Assembly: GCA_009926195.1 (NCBI GenBank)
Contig: RFPK01000022.1
Span: forward strand, 1-14,760
From: Synechococcaceae bacterium WB4_1_0192
GTDB lineage: Bacteria > Cyanobacteriota > Cyanobacteriia > PCC-6307 > Cyanobiaceae
Reading direction: 5' to 3'
DNA length: 14,760 bases
Part shown: positions 7,542 to 12,977 of the stretch, in pieces
Position numbering within the stretch: position 1 is the stretch's first letter
Layout: every line of letters starts with the position of its first letter
Program-made: the position numbers and the translations under genes
The notes under the pieces: generated by a model
The model's input: the letters and a program-made list of their open reading frames with translations, nothing else
What the model was told of the DNA's origin: nothing
Databases searched by the model: none

Positions 7542-7565
7542 AAAAGCCCACCTTGCAGTGGGCTT
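7542..7565 (-). terminator. Intrinsic terminator of the str operon (downstream of rpsJ)
   Basis: On the minus strand AAGCCCAC-TGCAAG-GTGGGCTT forms a perfect 8-bp stem with a 6-base loop. The last stem Ts run into two more, giving a TTTT tract. It lies about 100 bp past the rpsJ stop and upstream of the LON gene's start, which is where transcription of the ribosomal operon should end. Confidence 0.75.
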
Positions 7566-7607
7566 ACTGCGGTGGGCTTATTGCGGTGGGTTGATTGCCG
7601 TGGGCTC
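7558..7607. repeat. 14-bp tandem repeat array, 3 units plus a partial fourth
   Basis: Plus-strand units are GTGGGCTTACTGCG (7558-7571), GTGGGCTTATTGCG (7572-7585), GTGGGTTGATTGCC (7586-7599), then GTGGGCTC (7600-7607). The first two differ at one position. The first unit also supplies the 5' arm of the rpsJ terminator on the minus strand, and the second unit carries an identical 8-base arm. Confidence 0.85.
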
Positions 7608-7664
7608 GGCGATGCCTCTGATCGCGCTGTCAGATCGAGAGCTCCGCGGCGCTTGGTCGCTGAT

Positions 7665-7985
7665 TCAGAGCTTGACTTCGATATCCACGCCACTGGGCAG
7701 ATCGAGCTTCATCAGAGCGTCGATGGTCTTGGCCGAAGGGCTGTAGATGTCGATGATGCGACGGTGGGTGCGCGTCTCGAAGTGCTCACGGGAGTCCTTG
7801 TCCACGTGGGGCGAGCGCAGAACGCAATACACCTTGCGCTTGGTGGGAAGGGGGATCGGGCCGATGGCGGTGGCAGCGGTGTGATCGGCCGTCTCGATGA
7901 TTTTTTCGCAGGACAGATCCAGCATGCGGCGGTCAAACGCCTTGAGGCGGATGCGGATCTTCTGCTGAGCGATGGCTGTGGACAT
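7665..7985 (-). CDS. rpsJ: 30S ribosomal protein S10
   Basis: The 106-residue protein belongs to the 30S head and, in other bacteria, also serves as the NusE antitermination factor. The sequence is characteristic throughout: IRIRLKAFDRRMLD near the start, ATAIGPIPLPTKR in the middle, HFETRTHRRIIDI, and the end SGVDIEVKL. The start is ATG 7985-7983; an in-frame extension to 8072 is open but has no S10 character. A pyrimidine run (CTTCTTCCCCC) precedes the ATG in place of a Shine-Dalgarno sequence. It is the last gene of the str operon, 186 bp after tuf. That spacer contains several hairpins and a TTGACA hexamer, so it may be partly uncoupled from the upstream genes. Confidence 0.97.
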   Translation of the reverse strand: MSTAIAQQKIRIRLKAFDRRMLDLSCEKIIETADHTAATAIGPIPLPTKRKVYCVLRSPHVDKDSREHFETRTHRRIIDIYSPSAKTIDALMKLDLPSGVDIEVKL

Positions 7986-8046
7986 GGGGGAAGAAGACGG
8001 AGGGCCGGATCCGGAATGGAAAGGCCGGGACGAGAACCCGTGGCGA

Positions 8047-8061
8047 CGAGTCGAGGACTCG
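8047..8061 (-). promoter_or_regulatory. Hairpin in the rpsJ leader
   Basis: CGAGTC-GAG-GACTCG is a perfect 6-bp inverted repeat with a 3-base loop, about 60 bases upstream of the rpsJ ATG. A smaller one (GCTCT-TGGTG-AGAGC) lies at 8078-8092. No U-tract follows either. A role in rpsJ expression is inference from position. Confidence 0.4.
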
Positions 8062-8097
8062 GGACAGGGCAATCAAGGCTCTTGGTGAGAGCTGGAT

Positions 8098-8103
8098 TGT
8101 CAA
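8098..8103 (-). promoter_or_regulatory. Consensus -35 hexamer TTGACA upstream of rpsJ
   Basis: The minus strand reads TTGACA exactly here, just after the tuf-rpsJ hairpins. No good -10 hexamer stands at 16-18 bp; the nearest AT-rich piece (TTGATT) is about 21 bp away. An internal promoter for rpsJ is possible but poorly supported. Confidence 0.2.
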
Positions 8104-8112
8104 GGTGCGAAA

Positions 8113-8136
8113 GGGTCCGGACCGAAGCCCGGACCC
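8113..8136 (-). terminator. UUCG-tetraloop hairpin after tuf (second of two)
   Basis: On the minus strand GGGTCCGG and CCGGACCC form 8 perfect pairs, extended by a G-U and a C-G pair that close a TTCG loop. This gives a 10-bp stem with the exceptionally stable c(UUCG)g cap. Only TTT follows, so it could be a leaky terminator, a processing boundary or a 3'-end stabiliser for the tuf message. Confidence 0.6.
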
Positions 8137-8146
8137 ACTGACCTTA

Positions 8147-8167
8147 GATCACGGCCGAAGCCGGATC
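8147..8167 (-). promoter_or_regulatory. UUCG-tetraloop hairpin after tuf (first of two)
   Basis: Beginning 4 bases after the tuf stop, the minus strand reads GATC-CGGC-TTCG-GCCG-T-GATC. This forms an 8-bp stem with a single bulged T and a c(UUCG)g loop. Ten bases separate it from the next UUCG hairpin. Confidence 0.6.
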
Positions 8168-8171
8168 ACGA

Positions 8172-9371
8172 TCACTCGAGGATCTTGGAGACCACGCCGG
8201 CACCGATGGTGCGGCCGCCTTCGCGGATGGCGAAGCGCATGCCCTGCTCGATGGCCACCGGGCAGATCAGCTCGCCGGTCATCTTGATGCGGTCGCCGGG
8301 CATCACCATCTCCACGTTGGAGCCGTCGTCGGCGGTGAAGGCGGTGATCTGACCGGTCACGTCGGTCGTACGGATGTAGAACTGCGGGCGGTAGCCAGCG
8401 AAGAAGGGGGTGTGGCGGCCGCCTTCTTCCTTCTTCAGCACGTACACCTCACCCTCGAACTTGGTGTGGGGGGTGATGGAGCCGGGCTTGACGAGCACCA
8501 TGCCGCGCTCGATGTCTTCCTTCTGAACGCCGCGAAGCAGCAGACCCACGTTGTCGCCGGCCATGCCCTCGTCGAGCAGCTTGCGGAACATTTCCACACC
8601 GGTGACGGTGGTGGAACGGGTGTCCTTGATGCCGACGATTTCGACGGTTTCGCCAACCTTCACCTTTCCGCGCTCGATACGGCCGGTGGCCACGGTGCCG
8701 CGGCCGGTGATGGAGAACACGTCTTCCACGGCCATCAGGAAGGGCTTGTCCACCTCACGCTCGGGCTCGGGGATGCCGGTGTCGACGGCTTCCATCAGCT
8801 CGTTGATGCGGCCTTCCCACTCAGCGTCGCCTTCCAGGGCCTTCAGGCCGGAGACCTTGACCACGGGGATGTCGTCACCGGGGAAGTCGTAGCTGCTCAG
8901 CAGTTCACGCACTTCCAGTTCGACCAGCTCGAGGATTTCCTCGTCGTCGACCATGTCGCACTTGTTCAGCGCGACGACCAGAGCGGGCACGCCCACCTGC
9001 TTGGCCAGCAGGATGTGCTCCTTGGTCTGGGCCATCGGGCCGTCGGTGGCGGCCACCACCAGGATCGCGCCGTCCATCTGGGCGGCACCGGTGATCATGT
9101 TCTTCACGTAGTCCGCGTGGCCGGGGCAGTCCACGTGGGCGTAGTGACGACCGTCGGTTTCGTACTCGACGTGAGCGGTGTTGATGGTGATGCCGCGCTC
9201 ACGCTCCTCAGGAGCACCGTCGATCTGGTCGTAGGCCTGAGCCTTGGCCTGACCCTTCTTGGCCAGCACGTTGGTGATGGCGGCGGTGAGGGTGGTCTTG
9301 CCGTGGTCAACGTGGCCGATGGTGCCGATGTTGACGTGGGGCTTATTCCTTTCGAACTTCTCGCGAGCCAT
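8172..9371 (-). CDS. tuf: Translation elongation factor Tu
   Basis: EF-Tu is the GTPase that brings aminoacyl-tRNA to the ribosome. The protein has 399 residues, the usual length. GTPase motifs are complete: GHVDHGKT (19-26), the switch I RERGITIN, DCPGH (81-85), NKCD (136-139) and VSGLK (173-177). In the last, the common SAL reads SGL; I believe this is normal for picocyanobacteria rather than a defect. The beta-barrel domains follow, with VEMFRKLLDEGMAGDNVGLLLRG and the C-terminal GRTIGAGVVSKILE. The start is ATG 9371-9369, preceded by TTCTTTTTCATC and no Shine-Dalgarno sequence. The gene lies 40 bp after fusA in the str operon. Two stable hairpins immediately after its stop may set its level relative to rpsJ. 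Confidence 0.99.
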   Translation of the reverse strand: MAREKFERNKPHVNIGTIGHVDHGKTTLTAAITNVLAKKGQAKAQAYDQIDGAPEERERGITINTAHVEYETDGRHYAHVDCPGHADYVKNMITGAAQMDGAILVVAATDGPMAQTKEHILLAKQVGVPALVVALNKCDMVDDEEILELVELEVRELLSSYDFPGDDIPVVKVSGLKALEGDAEWEGRINELMEAVDTGIPEPEREVDKPFLMAVEDVFSITGRGTVATGRIERGKVKVGETVEIVGIKDTRSTTVTGVEMFRKLLDEGMAGDNVGLLLRGVQKEDIERGMVLVKPGSITPHTKFEGEVYVLKKEEGGRHTPFFAGYRPQFYIRTTDVTGQITAFTADDGSNVEMVMPGDRIKMTGELICPVAIEQGMRFAIREGGRTIGAGVVSKILE

Positions 9372-9411
9372 GATGAAAAAGAATCGAGGGGTAAACGGGT
9401 ATTAGGAAAGA

Positions 9412-11487
9412 TCAGGAATTACCCTGATTCTTAGAAATGATGGCTTCGGCCACATTGCGAGGAACTTCCTCGTAATGGCTGAATTCCATCGAGAAGATAC
9501 CCCGACCCTGAGTCATGGATCGGAGCTGGGTGGCGTAGCCGAACATTTCGGCCAGCGGCACCTTGGACTGGACCTTGGACTGACCGCTGTCAACGGACTG
9601 GCCTTCGACCTGTCCACGGCGGGAGGAGAGGTCGCCGATGATGGAGCCGAGGAAATCCTCGGGCACCTCCACCTCAACCTTCATCATCGGCTCAAGCAGT
9701 ACAGGATTGCACTTCTTGACGCCGTCCTTGAAGGCCATGGAGCCGGCGATCTTGAACGCCATTTCTGACGAGTCCACATCATGGTAGGACCCGTCCACCA
9801 TGGTGACCTTGACATCGATCATCGGGAAACCGGCAATCACGCCGGACTGGCAGGTTTCCTTCATGCCGGCTTCCGCCGGGCCGATGTACTCCTTGGGCAC
9901 CACGCCGCCAACAATCTTGTTGACGAACTCGAAGCCCGAGCCCGGCTCGCCGGGCTCCATCTCGATCACCACGTGGCCGTACTGGCCCTTGCCACCGGTC
10001 TGGCGGGCGAATTTGCCCTCACCCTTGGCGCTACCGCGAATGGTTTCGCGGTAGGACACCTGGGGTGCGCCGATGTTGGCTTCCACCTTGAACTCGCGCA
10101 GCATGCGGTCCACCAGGATTTCCAGGTGGAGTTCGCCCATGCCGGCGATCACGGTCTGGTTGGTTTCCGGATCCGTGCGAACCCGGAACGTGGGGTCTTC
10201 GTCGGACAGGGACTGCAGCGCCTTGGAGAGCTTCTCCATGTCGCCTTTGGTCTTGGGCTCCACAGCCACCGAGATCACCGGCTCGGGGATGTACAGCGAT
10301 TCCAGAATGATCGGATCGGAATCAACGCAGAGGGTATCGCCGGTTGTCGTGTCCTTCAGGCCGAGTACGGCACCCAGGTCGCCTGCGCGCAGTTCGTCCA
10401 CCTCTTCCCGGTCGTCGGCCTTGAGAACGATCAGGCGCGAGATGCGCTCCTTCTTGTCCTTGGTGGAGTTCATCACGTAGCTGCCCTTCTGCAGCACGCC
10501 GGAGTAGATCCGCACGAACGTCAGCTTGCCGAACGGATCGGCCATCACCTTGAAGGCCAGAGCGCTGAAGGGGGCGCTGTCTTCGGCGGGACGCACGGCT
10601 TCGGTGCCATCAGGCAGCACACCCTGAATCGGGGGCACATCCACCGGAGCGGGCAGGTAGTCGACCACGGCGTCGAGCAGCAGCTGCACACCTTTGTTCT
10701 TGAAGGCCGAACCGCACAGCATCGGCACCAGGCCGTGCTTGAGAACGCCTTCGCGGATGCCGTTGCGCAGCTGCTCCTCGCTGAGCTCACCGGTTTCCAG
10801 GAACTGCTCGATCAGCTCCTCGTCGGTTTCGGCGATGGCCTCCATCAGCGTGTTGCGCCATTCGGCCGCTTCATCGGCCATCGAGGCGGGGATATCGGTC
10901 TCCTCGATGTCCTTGCCGAGTTCATCCTTGTAGATGAAGGCACGGTTCTTGACCAGATCGACGATGCCGCTCAGTTCACCCTCAGCGCCGATCGGCAGCT
11001 GGATCGGCACGGCCTTGGCCTTGAGGCGATCCTTGATCTGACCGTGCACCTTGAGGAAGTCGGCGCCGGTGCGGTCCATCTTGTTGACGAACACCATGCG
11101 CGGCACGCTGTAGCGATCCGCCTGGCGCCACACCGTCTCGGACTGGGGCTGCACGCCGCCGACGGCGCAGAACACGGCGATCACGCCGTCCAGCACCCGC
11201 ATCGAACGCTCCACCTCGATGGTGAAGTCGACGTGCCCGGGGGTGTCGATGATGTTGATGCGGTGATCGCGCCAGCTGGTGGAAATGGCAGCCGCGGTGA
11301 TCGTGATGCCGCGCTCGCGCTCCTGCGCCATCCAGTCGGTCACGGCGGCGCCGTCATGCACCTCACCGATCTTGTGCACCACGCCCGAATAGAACAGGAT
11401 CCGTTCGGTGGTGGTGGTTTTGCCGGCATCGATGTGCGCGGCGATACCGATATTTCTGACGCGTTCCAGGGGATAGGCGCGAGCCAC
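9412..11487 (-). CDS. fusA: Translation elongation factor G
   Basis: EF-G is the GTPase that drives translocation and, with the ribosome recycling factor, splits ribosomes. The protein has 691 residues, full length. The G domain carries AHIDAGKTT (17-25), RERGITIT in switch I, DTPGHVDF (81-88) and NKMD (135-138), with GSAFKNKG as G5. The downstream domains II-V are present, including GELHLEILVDRM and the C-terminal GYATQLRSMTQGRGIFSMEF. The start is GTG 11487-11485, fixed by the conserved MARAYPLERVRNIGIAAHID. It has the only clear Shine-Dalgarno sequence noted in the window. A 109-bp spacer with a strong GC hairpin and a T6 tract separates it from rpsG; tuf follows after 40 bp. Confidence 0.99.
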   Translation of the reverse strand: MARAYPLERVRNIGIAAHIDAGKTTTTERILFYSGVVHKIGEVHDGAAVTDWMAQERERGITITAAAISTSWRDHRINIIDTPGHVDFTIEVERSMRVLDGVIAVFCAVGGVQPQSETVWRQADRYSVPRMVFVNKMDRTGADFLKVHGQIKDRLKAKAVPIQLPIGAEGELSGIVDLVKNRAFIYKDELGKDIEETDIPASMADEAAEWRNTLMEAIAETDEELIEQFLETGELSEEQLRNGIREGVLKHGLVPMLCGSAFKNKGVQLLLDAVVDYLPAPVDVPPIQGVLPDGTEAVRPAEDSAPFSALAFKVMADPFGKLTFVRIYSGVLQKGSYVMNSTKDKKERISRLIVLKADDREEVDELRAGDLGAVLGLKDTTTGDTLCVDSDPIILESLYIPEPVISVAVEPKTKGDMEKLSKALQSLSDEDPTFRVRTDPETNQTVIAGMGELHLEILVDRMLREFKVEANIGAPQVSYRETIRGSAKGEGKFARQTGGKGQYGHVVIEMEPGEPGSGFEFVNKIVGGVVPKEYIGPAEAGMKETCQSGVIAGFPMIDVKVTMVDGSYHDVDSSEMAFKIAGSMAFKDGVKKCNPVLLEPMMKVEVEVPEDFLGSIIGDLSSRRGQVEGQSVDSGQSKVQSKVPLAEMFGYATQLRSMTQGRGIFSMEFSHYEEVPRNVAEAIISKNQGNS

Positions 11488-11493
11488 GGGGGT

Positions 11494-11497
11494 CTCC
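11494..11497 (-). promoter_or_regulatory. Shine-Dalgarno sequence of fusA
   Basis: GGAG on the minus strand, 6 bases ahead of the GTG start, supports that start. Other genes in the window lack a comparable purine-rich site. Confidence 0.7.
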
Positions 11498-11513
11498 GGG
11501 GGGTGAGATCGAC

Positions 11514-11533
11514 AAAAAAGTGGGCGTCACTCT
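11514..11533 (-). terminator. Weak terminator-like element between rpsG and fusA
   Basis: The minus strand reads AGAGTG-ACGCC-CACTTT followed by TTT. This is a 6-bp stem with one G-U pair, and the T6 run (11519-11514) starts within its 3' arm. The stem is too weak for efficient termination on its own. It could act as an attenuator inside the str operon. Confidence 0.35.
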
Positions 11534-11562
11534 ACAAGTCGGGCTCGGCCGACCTTTGCAGG

Positions 11563-11584
11563 GCAGGGCCGCCCGCGGCCCTGC
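11563..11584 (-). promoter_or_regulatory. Perfect 10-bp GC hairpin between rpsG and fusA
   Basis: GCAGGGCCGC and GCGGCCCTGC are exact inverted repeats around two bases (in practice 9 pairs with a 4-base loop), 12 bases after the rpsG stop. The T6 tract is more than 40 bases further on, so the hairpin is not itself a standard terminator. A smaller inverted repeat, GTCGG-N6-CCGAC, lies at 11538-11553. Confidence 0.65.
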
Positions 11585-11596
11585 GCAGGTGTCGCC

Positions 11597-12067
11597 TCAG
11601 TAGCGGTAGTGGGCGAAAGCCTTGTTGGCTTCGGCCATCTTGTGGGTTTCCTCCCGCTTGCGGACGGCGCTGCCGGCCTCGTTGGCGGCATCCATCAGCT
11701 CACCAGCCAGCTTGTGGGCCATGCTGCGGCCGTTGCGAGCGCGTGAGAAGTTCACCAGCCAGCGCAGGGCCATGGCCGTGCCGCGCTCCTGGCGCACTTC
11801 CATCGGCACCTGATAGGTGGCGCCACCGACGCGACGGGCGCGCACTTCCACCAGTGGGGTGGCGTTCTTGACGGCGGTTTCGAACAGCTCCAGGGGATCG
11901 GAACCGGTGCGCTCGTTGATCAGCGAGAACGCGTCCGACAGGATCCGCTGGGCGGTGGACTTCTTGCCGTGCTTCATCAGCCGGGCCACGATCATGGTGG
12001 CCAGGCGGCTGTTGAACTGCGGATCCGGCAGGATCGGGCGCTTCTCAGCGGCGTTGCGACGGGACAT
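11597..12067 (-). CDS. rpsG: 30S ribosomal protein S7
   Basis: S7 is the primary assembly protein of the 30S head, binding the 3' major domain of 16S rRNA near the E site. The protein has 156 residues, the standard bacterial length. It begins MSRRNAAEKRPILPDPQFNS and contains the conserved VEVRARRVGGATYQVPMEVR (hairpin that reaches the E site), then ALRWLVNFSRAR and the end KAFAHYRY. The start is ATG 12067-12065. A short AGGT lies two bases ahead, too close to be a good ribosome binding site. It follows rpsL by 44 bp with no structure in the gap. In E. coli S7 represses the str operon by binding the rpsL-rpsG spacer; I see no obvious equivalent target in this shorter spacer. Confidence 0.98.
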   Translation of the reverse strand: MSRRNAAEKRPILPDPQFNSRLATMIVARLMKHGKKSTAQRILSDAFSLINERTGSDPLELFETAVKNATPLVEVRARRVGGATYQVPMEVRQERGTAMALRWLVNFSRARNGRSMAHKLAGELMDAANEAGSAVRKREETHKMAEANKAFAHYRY

Positions 12068-12111
12068 AGACCTGGAGAGTTGGTGTCAGGAGAGGGGCAG
12101 ACGGGCGGGAA

Positions 12112-12486
12112 TCAATCCTTGGGCGTCTTGGCGCCGTACTTGGAGCGAGACTGGCGCCGATCCTTCACGCCGGCGGTGTCGAGCGTGCCGCGGATGATGT
12201 GGTAGCGCACACCAGGCAGATCCTTGACACGGCCGCCGCGGATCATCACGACGGAGTGCTCCTGCAGGTTGTGGCCGATGCCGGGGATGTAAGCGGTGAC
12301 TTCGAAACCGGAGGTCAGGCGCACACGGGCCACCTTGCGCAGCGCCGAGTTCGGCTTCTTCGGAGTGGACGTGTACACGCGGGTGCAGACCCCGCGGCGC
12401 TCGGGGCAGGCGCGCAGGGCGGGCGACTTGGTCTTGCGGGTGAGACGCTGCCGCTCGCTGCGGATCAGCTGCTGAATCGTGGGCAT
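12112..12486 (-). CDS. rpsL: 30S ribosomal protein S12
   Basis: S12 lies at the decoding centre and affects translational accuracy. The protein has 124 residues. The conserved core TPKKPNSALRKVARVRL and GGRVKDLPGVRYH is intact. Lys43 and Lys88, the positions altered in many streptomycin-resistant mutants, are wild type, and Asp89 is the residue methylthiolated by RimO in some bacteria. CPERRGVC near residue 30 is also typical. The start is ATG 12486-12484, without a Shine-Dalgarno sequence (CCGGCCCTCG precedes it). It is the first gene of the str operon. The 90-bp region upstream carries two hairpins and must contain any operon promoter not located inside the HesB-like gene. Confidence 0.98.
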   Translation of the reverse strand: MPTIQQLIRSERQRLTRKTKSPALRACPERRGVCTRVYTSTPKKPNSALRKVARVRLTSGFEVTAYIPGIGHNLQEHSVVMIRGGRVKDLPGVRYHIIRGTLDTAGVKDRRQSRSKYGAKTPKD

Positions 12487-12541
12487 CGAGGGCCGGTGGT
12501 TTCTGGGGTCTGGGCGGGAGCTTTCGCCGAGCGCCGGTGCT

Positions 12542-12588
12542 GGTCGGAAGCCCGACCGTTACGACAATCCGCCACATTACTTTGTCGT
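12542..12588 (-). promoter_or_regulatory. Paired inverted repeats in the rpsL leader
   Basis: Two perfect inverted repeats lie upstream of rpsL. The first read on the minus strand is ACGACAA-N14-TTGTCGT (12588-12561), which spans the stop codon of the HesB-like gene. The second is GGTCGG-GCTT-CCGACC (12557-12542). Neither is followed by a T-tract, so termination is unlikely; a regulator site or leader structure for the str operon fits better. Confidence 0.45.
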
Positions 12589-12945
12589 CGGCCCCTGCTT
12601 CGCTGATGGTTCGCTGACGGGGCCGAATGCTGCGCCACAGGCGCAGACCCGCAGCTCCCGCCCGGCGCGCACCAGGAAGCCGCCGCCGCTGAGGTCGCCG
12701 CGATAGTCGAGCAGCAGGCCGCTCAGGCGCTCGCTCTGGTCGCCAGGCGCGAACAGGGTGATGCCATCGGCCCGTGCCACCGGCACCCCCGCCAGATGGC
12801 CCGGGCGGATCCGGATCACCCAGCGCTCGCAGCTGCCGTCCACCAGATCGAGGTGCATCATCCCGGGGGTGCCGGCCACGGATGCCTGGCGCCCCAGTTC
12901 GGCGGCAGCAGCGGCGGTGAGACGCAGGCTGTGGCCCTTGGGCAT
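12577..12945 (-). CDS. HesB/IscA-like (A-type Fe-S carrier family) protein
   Basis: The product has 122 residues from ATG 12945-12943. The N-terminal LRLTAAAAAELGRQ and the later LSGLLLDYRGDLSGGGFLV recall the IscA/HesB fold. Three cysteines occur at positions 39, 101 and 103 (GSCERW and CACGAAFG), spaced nearly as the three Fe-S ligands of IscA (35, 99, 101 in E. coli). The usual CGCG is CACG and the GGCSG motif is only partly kept, so this is a divergent member. A role in Fe-S or iron binding is inferred, not shown. The bases before the start read CGTTTCCC, with no Shine-Dalgarno sequence. It lies 32 bp after the glycosidase-family gene and 90 bp before rpsL, in the same direction. Confidence 0.65.
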   Translation of the reverse strand: MPKGHSLRLTAAAAAELGRQASVAGTPGMMHLDLVDGSCERWVIRIRPGHLAGVPVARADGITLFAPGDQSERLSGLLLDYRGDLSGGGFLVRAGRELRVCACGAAFGPVSEPSAKQGPTTK

Positions 12946-12977
12946 GGGAAACGCGGTGGCGGATCGGCGTCAGTGTG

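Noticed and set aside
7379..7693. Longer N-terminus for the LON-domain gene
   Set aside because: It would read through the rpsJ terminator, the tandem repeats and the rpsJ end; the LON domain begins right after the GTG at 7378.
8005..8014. Palindrome CCGGATCCGG upstream of rpsJ as an operator
   Set aside because: A single 10-base GC palindrome with no partner site is expected by chance in DNA of this composition.
9781..11871. 696-codon open frame on the plus strand, antisense to fusA and part of rpsG
   Set aside because: It covers highly conserved genes on the other strand, is His/Gly/Val-rich and crosses two genes; a GC-driven shadow.
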